From positions 22,678,057 through 22,742,056 of the forward strand of contig JAOANR010000002.1 in the NCBI GenBank assembly GCA_030278955.1: 64,000 bases of DNA. Reading direction: 5' to 3'. The notes under the pieces were generated by a model that was given only the letters and a program-made list of their open reading frames with translations, did not search any database and was not told the origin of the DNA. Positions 22,803 to 33,181 of the stretch are shown here, piece by piece (positions within the stretch are counted from its first letter, which is position 1; each line of letters opens with the position of its first letter). The position numbers were made by a program, and so were the translations under genes. Origin of the DNA: Hygrophila difformis (Eukaryota; Streptophyta; Magnoliopsida; Lamiales; Acanthaceae).

Positions 22803-24669
22803 TGATGAGTGATTTTTACTACTCATATTTTACCACAAATGGATGGTTGTCATCAAGTAATAAAAACCGGTGAATAACCGAGTCGAACCACATTCCAGAG
22901 AATATTTTAATTGTTTTTAAGTTTATTAAATATATTTGATATATTTTAAAAGAGTTTGTCTAATTCCATAGTTGATTAAATTAAAAACAATGACATTAAA
23001 TTTAAAATAAAGGAAGTTTAAGTTTTAATTATTAAAAATATAAATGGGAGATGCTTGTAATATTTTAAATATTGTCATCTTTATATAAAATAGAAATTGC
23101 ATATTGATTTAGCATTTTCCAATGCCTAAAAAGATCAATTTCTTCAGATTTAATTATTTTATAAAGATTAAAAATATAATTTTCTAAAGTTCAAATTATG
23201 CTTAAACGGACTTCATGGAAGCTAATTAAATTATCTAACATTCTGCAATCATTATTGTAGGCCTAAATTTGAGTCTTTCCCAAGCATACAGATTTTCCTA
23301 TAGCAGTTAAAAGACACATTTCATTTCCCAAATCATTGTGCACATGCAAAATCTATTTTTAATGTAATTTATTCCCAATACCGGTACTGAAATATAGATT
23401 CTACTTCTTATCTCCCGATTTAGCAAAGCAGTAATCACATGATTAGATTCTAACATTCAATTATGCAGAATAGTGTAAATAACCTAATAAACATGGTAAA
23501 ATATTGATGAAACTTGGTAAAATGGATTATATTACTAATTTTAAGATGCATACAGATTAGGATTATTACCAGACTACTAAAAGTGGAAATTACAGAATGA
23601 TCGATCAATTCAGAATTTAGCAGATTAATGTTGTACACATCAGAATAAAAGAAACACAGAATTATCGATCAAACTTGTGCAGTAGATTAGCAATCCTAAT
23701 ACAGATTCTAGCATCATTACAGATTAATCCAAATTTAACACAGAAACATCAATCAATTCATTTACTTCCATAAAATATGAATTCATACTTCAAAAGTGAT
23801 TCTGAACTCCTGTTCTAGATTACTCCTAACACGAACATTACAGAAATCCGTCTACAAATTCGAAACATAATAGCATATTACATTTAGAGGCAAATTCATA
23901 ACATTACAAAGCAAGAAAAAGAAAGGCAACACCTAGAATAGGAAGAACACGCCCAGAACAACGTTCTTGATGCATTCCTCCGGCATGGATTTGCATTTCC
24001 GGCCTTCTTCTCCCATTATTCAGCGTTTACAGTATGTTTCTTAATGATAAAATGCGTCGGAATGCAGAAGAAAGGCGAAGAATGGCGTTTAAAACCGAGT
24101 TCGGGAGGTTAGAAAACTGCTCAACCGCGACTGTGGCGCTCGGGACCTGTTTCAGGCGCCACCAAGGAGGTGCGGCGCATCCTGACGATTTTCCCAAATT
24201 TCTGATTGTGGCGCCTAAAGTGGCACTGGAAGGCTGATTTCGGCGCCGCCATGCACGTGCGGCGCATCCTGAATCTTTTTCATCCGAAATTTTTCTAAGT
24301 GTTGAAACGGCGCCTGGTGTGGCGCTCCAAGGTCCATTTGGGCGCCACCATGCCAATGTGGCGCATCCTGGACACATTCCAGTGTTGAAAAATCCAAATT
24401 TGATATTCTTTGTCCTCCGAACATCTTCCTTTCTTCATTTTAATGCCTGAAACATCATTGCAATGCATTAGATTTGCCAAAGTCTTATTACAAAGCATAA
24501 AACATGGTAAATTGAGCTCAAATAAGCTTAATTTAACCATGATTATTAATATTTACAAATCACATTAAATATAGACTAAAAAGCATTAAAATAGGGTTAT
24601 ATGCATGCATTTTAGACATATTTTAACACAATTTAAGCTCATTTAAATGTGGTTTCACAGGGTGCATCA
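22803..24669 (-). repeat. 5' LTR of Athila-2
   Basis: On the minus strand it starts TGATGCACCC at 24669 and ends CACTCATCA at 22803, so the termini are inverted (TGATG/CATCA). U3 contains three related units with GGCGCC cores and hairpins (24124-24370). The 3' part contains ACCGGTGAATAACC. Beyond 24669 the sequence is Tat-type pol on the plus strand. No 5-bp duplication matches the base run before 14490. Confidence 0.72.
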
Positions 24670-25679
24670 CAGCCAATGGCTCGGGTAACAACTTACCAAA
24701 GAATGACAACACCTCGGAGCCTTATCAATGGCCCGAATTGCTGGAAAAGCATGAACCCACTGTGTACTCAGAAAATCCCTTGGTGGAATTCAACGTTGGT
24801 TCGAAGGACCGACCAAGGATAGTTCGGTTAAGTGGTCTATTGACAAAAGACCAGCAGATAAAATTGACCGACCTTCTGAGGATGTATCAAAGTTGCCTCG
24901 CTTGGGACTGCATGGAGATGCCTGGATTAGATGGGAATATGGTCGAACACAAACTTCCTATGAAGAAAGGATTCAAACCTTTCAAGCAACCTCCAAGAAG
25001 GTTCGGTCCGGAGCTATTACCAAAGATCACAGAAGAAATCCAGAAACTATTATAAGCCAAGTTTATCCGCCCACGCAGGTATGCGGAAGGGCTCTCTAAT
25101 ATTGTTCCCGTGACAAAAAAGTATGGCAAGATAAGAGTTTGCATTGATTTCCGCGACTTGAATCTAGCCACACCCAAAGATAAATACGCCATGCCTATTG
25201 CAGATATGCTAGTTGATGCTGCAGCAGGGCACAAGATTTTATCTTTAATGGATGGATACACAGGTTATAATTAAATCTTCTTAGTAGAAGAGGATATACC
25301 CAAAACGAATTTTAGGTGCCCATGCCCTATTGGCCTGTACGAATGGGTGGTAATGCCTTTCGGACTAAAAAATGCGGGGGCTACTTATCAAAGGGCAATG
25401 AACATGGTATTCCATGACATGATTGGAAATATCATGGATGTCTACATCGACAATGTCATACTCAAATCCAAAGGATTTGATGAACATTTGAAAGACCTCG
25501 AAAAAGTCTTCATCCGTATACAGTCCTATAATTTGAAGATGAACCCAAGCAAGTGTGCTTTGGAGTTTCTGCCGGAAATATCATCGGGTTCCTCATACAT
25601 CAACAAGGGATAGAGGTTGACGCCAATAAGGTTAAGTCCATAATGGAGATTCCTCTCTCTCGTACCGTAAAGGAACTAC
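24670..25679 (+). pseudogene. Tat reverse transcriptase, N-terminal and palm part
   Basis: Frames from 24699 read NNLPKNDNTSEPYQWPELL, then the RT start MVEHKLPMKKGFKPFKQPPR, KKYGKIRVCIDFRDLN, YAMPIADMLVDAAAGHKI, SLMDGYTGYN, a stop, and MPFGLKNAGATYQRAMN. The catalytic box is YIDN rather than YxDD (about 25444-25455), so the second palm aspartate is lost. DEHLKDLEKVFIRIQSYNLK and NPSKCALEF follow. Stops at 25053 and 25272 and a frameshift near 25580 confirm decay. It ends at KEL, where the chimera entered. Confidence 0.85.
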
Positions 25680-25971
25680 TGTAACACCCCCATTTTTCGG
25701 CGCAGCGGAAAGACAGGGTGCTACTCTAGATGTTGCCGGCTTCAGAGTGAAGGCTGTCCCCACAAACCAACATGAGCTCTTTCCAGTGCGCTTTGGCCTC
25801 ACTCACGCACACCCTGTGAGACTTCCCAGGAGGTCACCCATCTTAAAATTGCTCCAAGGAAAGCACGCTTAACTTTGGAGTTCTTATAGGATGGCTACCA
25901 AGAAAGAAAGGTACCTTGTTTATATGGGTAGCTTATTTCACTTCATTTAAGCTATTCTCTGGGGTATTACA
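25680..25971 (-). repeat. Cassandra-type LTR with 5S rRNA-derived segment
   Basis: 292 bp; on the minus strand it starts TGTAATACCCCAGAGA and ends GGGGGTGTTACA. The interval 25812-25905 contains minus-strand words of plant 5S rRNA: AAGTTAAGCGTGCTT (internal box A region) and GATGGGTGACCTCCTGGGAA (intermediate element and start of box C). Known Cassandra TRIMs are exactly short LTRs with an embedded 5S pol III promoter. The region between these words has drifted from standard 5S. Confidence 0.9.
25812..25905 (-). ncRNA. 5S rRNA-derived segment in Cassandra LTR
   Basis: The segment matches the 3' two-thirds of plant 5S rRNA, including the three internal pol III promoter regions, in LTR sense. 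It is not a ribosomal gene: the central part differs and the 5' third is unrelated. Whether TFIIIA would bind cannot be told from sequence. Confidence 0.82.
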
Positions 25972-26120
25972 TTCTTCCCCCTTAAGATTGCAACGTCCTC
26001 GTTGCGCTTGGCCATCCACATCTCGTGAATGCCTCAACCATCCACATCTCGTGGTTCTTTTACCCCGCTAGGCGCCTGAATACCACAGCACGCGGTCGCG
26101 GTCTGGCTCTGATACCAACT
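25972..26120 (-). other. Cassandra internal domain with polypurine tract, hairpin and primer site
   Basis: On the minus strand: TTGGTATCAGAGCC (tRNA-iMet primer site, 26105-26118, three bases from the LTR), about 100 non-coding bases with a repeated CACGAGATGTGGATGG word, a hairpin GCAACG/AGGA/CGTTGC (25990-26005), then AATCTTAAGGGGGAAGA. The words AATCTTAAGGGGG and TTGGTATCAGAGCC recur in the Tekay elements of this window. No protein is encoded. Confidence 0.85.
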
Positions 26121-28599
26121 TGTAACACCCCGGATTTGATAACCCAGGCCGGGATGTCACCGCCGCACCTCCCTAGCAAGACGCGGATTCTCCGAGCTTG
26201 CTAAAGAGATGCAAGGCTATAGGTATTGCAAAGAGTTTTAAAACAAGTCCGGAATTTATTTAGTAAAAATAATAAAGTCTCATCCACACATAATAATAAT
26301 ATTAATATATCACAGCGGAAATAATAACATGGGCCGACATGGCCAAAACTCGGGTTATACATGCCTGATATGCAAGTAACATAAAAACGACAAATTCAAT
26401 GTTTAAAAATTCCGCCCCCCAATGATCATGCTCATGCATTTTCTTCATACTCTGAAAAAAAAAAAAGAAAACAACAATTTTATCAGTATTATAAAATACT
26501 GAGTAAGTCGATCCTAACATAGCAATAAAGGGGTTTAATTAAATAATTAAACTTTACTCCTAAGCATGCATACAACAATTCATTTACCAATTAAAAATAA
26601 GAATTTAATTTGTATTCTTAAACATGCATTTAAATTCATAAATAATAAATTAACATGTTATAAAATTTAAGACATAATTTTAAATGCATAATTTAATGAC
26701 ATAATAAATAAATAAATACGTAAAAGAATTTAAGTCTTTTATTTTCCCCCGTTACGCCACCACTCAATAATATTTAGTGTAGCCGGTCGTCCGGCTGCCG
26801 CAGCCGTTTCGTAAGTTTCTTGTGTAGCCGGTCATCCGGCGGCCGCAGCCGTATCTGTCATACCCAGTAACACTCCAGAGCCTCGGGAATCCATACGGAT
26901 ACTCCCGAGAGTGTAGGCCATTTATCTCATGCCGTTTAGGCGTAGTTTTTCAATCAAGTATCTTGCGTCCATTATAGGCACGCCGAAAAAGGGCTAGAGG
27001 GGCACCCTGCAGAGCACTCACCCTCCACCAAAGTATCTCATATCGTTTCCATTTAGTGTAACGGGATTTTTCAAAAGTATAGATTAATCGTATTTCAAGG
27101 TTTCGACCGTTTATTTCGAAATTTTAAAATCTCTTCGATTTTAAATCGTTTGGCGTCACAGTTTACGCCTTTTTAATTTAAAAATTCATTTCAAGTCTGA
27201 AAAATCTGAAATTTGTACAGTGTACCAAAAACACCCTAACTAACAATTTTTGTGTTTTAACGATTTCGAAATAAGTAGAGGAAACATGTCAAAAATCGAG
27301 TTCATTACACATGCAGTGTTCTGTCCGGATTCAGTTTTGGCACAGTTCAAAAATTTGACTTTTTAACATTATCAAATGGACATAAAAAATTCTGAAATTT
27401 AATATACACATACTAGACATGATTATCTACAACTTTCATTTAGATTGCAAAGACAAATTCGGAACTAAAGTCATAGAAACATGCTCATCAAGTTCGGTCA
27501 TATGCGCTGTCAGTTTTTCGAAAATTGTTTGGAAAACAGTTTATGTTCGATGCAATTTGAGATAGCAAACGTTGATGAAAATCTCTGAAATCTTTACACA
27601 ACCTAGATTAATGTGTTTGGATCAAAAGTCTAGTTTTGAGTTTCCCGGATTGGACTCTCGAAATATGAGTTTCAAATGGATTTCAGAAAACGCGCAAGTT
27701 TTGGTTTTTAGGTTCAATTTTTACGTTTCGTTACAAAGTCACTAAATCGGACGCCCCTAAACCACCCGTATTGATATAAAAGGTATCGACTTACAGTGAT
27801 AGAGTGATTGGTCGTCCTAGGGTCGCTGGGCTTGTCCAAATTTGCTACGAACGAGTCTATGCACACGTTAGCCTTCTCCTTCGGCCACGAACGTGTTTGC
27901 AAGTCCAATACTCGAAAGTTAGATTGAGGATTGGAGATAAAAACGAGAAAGAGACCTAATGTAAACCCTTACCAATGATCTAAGGACTGTGAGTCGTCGT
28001 TGGTCGCCGGGAACTTGTCGGAAGGTCGCCGGAAAGTCGCCGGGAAGTGTTTGGCTTTAGGGAGAGTTTGAGAGAGAAGAGGAGGCTGTTGGCTGATGAT
28101 TATGGGTTGGAAATCAACCCTAACTCGTCCCTTAAGCTTTCCTCCCGTCCAAATTCACTTTCCATAGTCGGGGGGTCGAATTATGGCAACAAATCGCTGA
28201 AATCACGTGATCTGCCGCATTCTGTGTGGCCACGCGGGGTTGGCGCGGTGGAAGGGTAAACCCCGCGCGGATAGCGCGCGGCCTCCGCCGGGACCTCGGT
28301 CCGGGCGGGTCGGGCGATTCGTCAAGCCTTTCCTCTTCTCTTTCGGACTTCTATCCCTCTATGTTCTCGGATTCCGATTTTTCTGGGTTATTCTCGGATT
28401 ACGATTCCCATCCTAAATTTATTGCGAGTTAAATTGATTTCGTGTTCGAAATCTTAAGTCCATCGGTTTGGATTCGTCGGCTTCTAAATCGTCGTCTTTT
28501 GGCTTCCGTGCATTTCTGATTTTACGGGTTCTCGGAACGAAACCTCTTTGCTCATCGGATTAAATTCTATTTTATATCCTAAAAATTACGGGTATTACA
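26121..28599 (-). repeat. Tekay-type LTR in the chimera
   Basis: Ends TGTAACACCCCGG (26121) and CGGGTATTACA (28599). Sequence near 26121 is almost the same as the LTR ends at 52658, 57596, 58251 and 63416. It holds two 53-bp units with GCCGG hairpins (26785-26860) and a CG-rich U3 block (28225-28315). No pol or gag accompanies it. It is not related over its length to the 292-bp LTR on the other side. Confidence 0.85.
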
Positions 28600-28604
28600 A
28601 CTAC

Positions 28605-29730
28605 AAAGTTTGCTCGGAAAGATAAACTTCCTAAGGCTTCAGAGCGAACGCCGCAGGCAAAGTACAACCTATTACAAAGCGTCTTCGGGGTGTGACAAGT
28701 TTGCAAGTGGAGTGGGGTGAGCCCCAACAACAAGCACTTGACAAAATCAAAAGAGCACTCGTCAACCCACCTGTATTGGTTCCCCCCATAAGGGACAAGA
28801 AACTTAAGCTTTACGTGGCATCCTCGAGTCATGCCATCGACTGTCTTCTCAACCAGAATTGGGATGACGGAAAGGAACGTGTCGTCTATTATCTAAGTAA
28901 GACTCTAGCAGGCCCCGAACTTAATTATTCCATCACGGAAATGATATGTTATCCCTTGGTCTATGCATATGAGAAAATGGAGCATTACATGGTACCTCGG
29001 GAAACCGAGGTCATTTCCAAATTTGACCATGTAAAGCTTATCCTAAGGCCCACTCAAAAGGGACAACTACTGCAATGGGCTTTGAAACTCGCGCCATTCG
29101 CCCTGATACATGTGCCTATTAAGGCTGTTAAGGAACAAATAATTGCAGAGTTCTTAGCCGAACATCCCAACATGCTTGAGCCTGAAGAAGACCATGCCGA
29201 GATGTATATCATAATACGTCAATGGGTCATGTATTTCGACAGATCGAGCACAAGCACCAAGTTAGGGGTTGGAGTTTATCTCATCGGCCCGAATCGGGAA
29301 GAAATAAGATTATTTCTGGAGTTAAACCTGATCACCAATAGTGCCGCCAAATATGAGGCTTTGATCATCGGGCTTGAAACATTGGTCCTATGGAAGGCAA
29401 AAGCGGTCAGAATTCGTGGCGACTCCCAATTGGTGCTCAATCAAGTAATAGGGACATACCAGTGCAAACATCCAGGTTTGTCAAGGTATCAGGAAAAAGT
29501 CATGGAATTACTTGGGCAAATTCCAACGTATCCATCGAATACGTACCTTGGGAAGATAACAGTGAGGCCAACAACTTGGCCCAACAGGCCTTAGGATATA
29601 GGACCCATCGAGGGTTCCGTAAATCAATTCCAAGCATTAACATGGTCGAGGTTTCCTTACTTCTTGATAGAAGAGAGGTCGAAAAGAATACCACCACCGA
29701 CCTGGTACTAATGTGCCCTATTGACAACAA
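28605..29730 (+). pseudogene. Tat RT end, RNase H and second RNase H
   Basis: RT resumes at QSLLGKINFL (28605-28650). After a frameshift the retroviral RNase H shows WGEPQQQALDKIKRAL, LKLYVASSSHAIDCLL, RVVYYLSKTLAGPELNY and MICYPLVYAYEKMEHYM. The second RNase H starts WVMYFDRSSTSTKLGVGVYL and has AAKYEALIIGLETLVLW and IRGDSQLVLNQV, with the acidic residues of an archaeal-type RNase H. FDRS replaces the more common FDGS. A frameshift near 29500 moves on to EYVPWEDNSEANNLAQQALG. The frame stops at the Helitron (29730). Confidence 0.85.
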
Positions 29731-31154
29731 TCTATATCTATATAATATATAAAAACAATATTCCTTTTGAACAGTAACTTACTCTTATGAACAGTAACCT
29801 ATCAATTATCTCTCACAAAAATCCCCTTATGAACAGTAACCTACCTATTTCCTCAACATTCACTTTCTGCACGCAATCCAATACACATTTCTAATGATCA
29901 ATAACTCATCAATAACTCAAAATGTGTACAAGAAAAAATTCTAAATATTTGATATTTTAAAACTACATGATGAGATGAATCTAACGAGATCCCACTTGAC
30001 TATATTTTTTCTTATATAGATGTTGAATAAGTATTAGTCAAAGTTGAATAATAAACAGTAACAAAAGTCAATTCTTTTTCAATACAAAAATGAAGAAATT
30101 ATTAAAAAAAAAAGAAAAAATAAAAGAAACATAGTGCACAATATAGGAGAACCAAATTTGAGCAAAATTCACGTTAGATAATTTAATTTCATTAATTATT
30201 ATATATAAATAATACTACCAAATAGAAAATGGAATAAAACTTTTATAGTTGATAGCTGAATAATAAACAGTAGCAAAAATCAAGCACTTTTAACTATAAA
30301 ACTGAAGGAACTATTAAAAAATAATAATAATAATGCACTTTCAAAATATATGAGAACCAAATTTGAGCAAAATTCACATTAGATAATTTAGTTTCATTAA
30401 TTATTATAGATAAAGTATACTACCAAATAAAGGATATAAGAAAACTTTATGTGTTGATATTATATTTATTCTTTAAGTATAATTTCAATATTTGTTATTA
30501 TTTTTAACCAGTATTCTATTAATTGAAATTATAGATAAAGAATATATTGTAAATTATTAATAAGTAATTTGTAAATTGATATTATATTCATTAATGAATA
30601 ATAAATATTTGTATTAAATAAATTAACTAAATTAGATAAATTGCAAGACGACAATAAGTAGATGAAACTATAGTCACTTTAATTTGTCAATTGATTTATT
30701 TACCAGAGTATTTCTTATATTTTTCAAATTTAATTTGGAAATATCTATATTTTTATGAAATTTCTGATATTTCAACGCTTTAGGGTGAATCAACATCAAT
30801 AATCAATTATCGAGTACAATACGATTTTACATATTTTCTTTGTCAATGTATGACATTACAGTCGTGAGTAGAAAGGTTTTTATCTTTGTTTTTTCATTTT
30901 TTTGTCCTTTCAACTATTGTTTATAGTATAAGTATTTTTAAAGACACTAAATTGTAATATATAAATATTGGTAATGCAATATGTTGGTCGATTTCTATGC
31001 AATATATAGATGTACTTATGTAATACTTAAAATAATTTAAGGAGGTTGGAGAATGTAATCGACATAATAAAATTGAACAATTTTATTTGTTAAATTGGAT
31101 CATTTTATTCATATTGTCCATAATTTCCGCACATTTGGGCGGGGGAAAAACTAG
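29731..31154 (+). mobile_element. Non-autonomous Helitron-like element
   Basis: It starts TCTATATC after an A and ends CTAG before a T, the classic insertion between A and T without duplication. A short CCGC/GCGG hairpin lies 12-15 bases before the end (about 31127-31145). Removing it joins the Tat frame (DNN to TNNDKIPDDW). The 1424 bp are A/T-rich with no coding frame. The word GAACAGTAAC recurs three times near the left end. A roughly 190-bp segment is duplicated in tandem (from 30043 and from 30255). Confidence 0.83.
30043..30440 (+). repeat. Tandem duplication inside the Helitron-like element
   Basis: Two diverged copies, offset about 212 bp, each with AATAATAAACAGTA, ATGAGAACC or GGAGAACC followed by AAATTTGAGCAAAATTCAC, and TTTCATTAATTATTATA. 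Several small insertions separate the copies, so the duplication is not recent. Confidence 0.75.
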
Positions 31155-32212
31155 TACGAACAATGACAAAATCCCAGATGATTGGCGCAAGGAAATTATT
31201 AACTATTTCCTCAATCCTTCTAATGCGGACAGTCCAAGCATCAAAGCTAAAGCCTTCCGATTCTTATATGAGGACGGAATCCTCTATAAGAGAATTATGG
31301 AAGGTGTTCTTCTTAAATATGGAAGGTGTCCCGATGAAGCCAAATTAACAATGGCTGAAGTTCATGAAGGAATATGCAGAGCCCATTGTGCGGGATTAAA
31401 TATGTGATGGGCACTTCATCGATATGGCTATTATTGGCCAACTATGTTCGATGACTATATCTGATTCACCAAAGGTTGTTCGACATGTCAAAGGCATGGT
31501 GACTTAAACCATCTGCCAGCAACGAGTTTGAACTACTCGATTAAGCCCTGGCCTTTCAAGGATTGGGCTATGGATGTAATTGGTCGGATCACTCCTCCTT
31601 CCAGTAAACGCTTGCATTCCTTGCCATATTACCCAAAAGCCAATGCCCAAGCGGAAGCAACAAATAAGAACGTTATCCGAAGAAATGGCACGACCTCTTG
31701 TCCGAAGCCTTATCGGCTATTAGGAATTCCAAGAGTACTGCCACAGGATTTACTCCTTATCAGTTGACTTATGGTAAAGAGGCAGTTCTTCCTATCGAGA
31801 TATCAGTCCCGGGTCCGCGTATTATCCTCCAAGCATCAGTTCTCGATGATCAATATCAGGAAGAAATGATGCAACGGTTGGAGCAAGTGGACACAATACG
31901 ATTAAAGACGATTGACAATCTTACTCAGGAAGCCTAAACAAGGGCTTGTTATTATAACAAATTCGTGAAGGAATTAACTTGCAAAGAAGGTTATCTTGTT
32001 TGGAAAACAATATTGCTGATGGTTAAGGATCATGAGTTTGGGAAATAGTCCCCCAACTAAGAAGGAACGTTTATTATTAACAAAGTATTTAGCAACGGTG
32101 CATACCAACTAATGAACAATGATGGAAATTTAGTACATCAAAGCATCAACGCTAAATATCTAAAGAAGTATTATCCTTCTGCTTGGGATAATACTTTACA
32201 TTCCGAGTAAAC
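31155..32212 (+). pseudogene. Tat integrase with internal deletion
   Basis: Starts IPDDWRKEIINYFLNP, then FRFLYEDGILYKR, the zinc finger VHEGICRAHCAGLNM and YGYYWPTM, GCSTCQRHG, and the core start DWAMDVIGRITPPSS (first Asp, about 31563-31605). About 80-90 residues are missing, including the second Asp, before LPYYPKANAQAEATNK (catalytic Glu). The C-terminal part shows TGFTPYQLTYGKEAVLP and NAKYLKKYYP. Several stops and frame changes are present. The frame ends with TAA at about 32208-32210. Confidence 0.83.
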
Positions 32213-33181
32213 AGAACAGGAAAAAAAATGGGCCAATCAAAACTACACGTTTTGCTACAGTCGGTATATTTTGAAAGGTCTTCGTGCGGAACACGACTCC
32301 TTGTCAGAATCCGCAGTCGGGGCCTCCTCAGAAGTAATTAAGACCAGGGACAGGACTTGATCCCGAGGTTTGAGCTTCGTGTCATGTCTGTCTCCAGGAA
32401 CGAGTTCCCTCAAGAGAGCCCAGAGCTCTCAAGCAGGAGCCATCACCACAAGGGCATGCCAGAGAAACTCTACACTAGTCTCCGGCGCCTAGAGACGGCT
32501 CTTCTAATTATAATGAGGTGCCTCGGTCGCACAAGGGTGATCCCTTAATTCAGTAAGAAAGCGGATTCACCCTTAGGAACCCTTTCCAGAACGCAGATGC
32601 CCAGGTGTCAGCGCTCCAGGGGTTACGAAAAGTATATTCACGGTTTCACCGGTTTTAAGATGAAGAAGCCCATGCAAGGGAAGTAATATCATCAGAACTA
32701 GGGTTGGATGAGCGTCGTAAAACCCATGCTCCGTAATAATCAAGTAACCTAAAGTTACCAAGGATGGCTTTTCGAAAAACAGATAGGAGCCAGATGATGG
32801 GATGAATGAAAGTTTGTGAAGAAGACGAGGATCACAAGCAGAAATGACCATGTTTTGAGTAAACAAAGCATGATCCTCGGTGATATTTATAGCCAGAAAA
32901 TGGTTGATATCACAAAAATAGGAAGAGACGTTAACTCTCGCCACCCGCAGTGAACGATCACATTGTTTCCCTGCGCAAATTGCCTCGAGAAAGCACGTTC
33001 TCAGCGGTTACCAAGAATGGATAGATACGAATCTGCGTATCCCAAGGAACGCCCATTTGAAATCTCCTTGAGTGACAGACGTCATCATTAACTGACATCC
33101 CGAGCAAATGAGAATTATGACTTTTTCAACGGATAAGGCCAAAAGCTTGGCCGAGCATTCCACTGAAAAACGGGGGCAATT
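32213..33181 (+). other. Tat region between pol and 3' LTR
   Basis: This non-coding spacer on the plus strand is about 970 bp long and ends with a polypurine tract AAAAACGGGGGCAAT just before the LTR. On the minus strand a 123-codon frame (32944-32573) is open; see findings. No other signal was recognised. Confidence 0.6.

Larger units (their letters stand above)
25680..28599 (-). mobile_element. Chimeric insertion: Cassandra LTR + Cassandra body + Tekay-type LTR
   Basis: A unit with termini TGTAACACCC (25680) and GGGTATTACA (28599), flanked by the duplication ACTAC (25675-25679 and 28600-28604), inside Tat RT. From left to right it holds a 292-bp Cassandra-type LTR with a 5S rRNA-derived segment, a 149-bp body with polypurine tract and tRNA-iMet primer site, and a 2479-bp Tekay-type LTR. 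All parts read on the minus strand. A normal element would carry the same LTR on both sides. It has no coding capacity. Confidence 0.85.

Noticed and set aside
25812..25905. True 5S rRNA gene
   Set aside because: Only part of the 5S sequence is present, with drift in the centre, and it is inside a Cassandra LTR.
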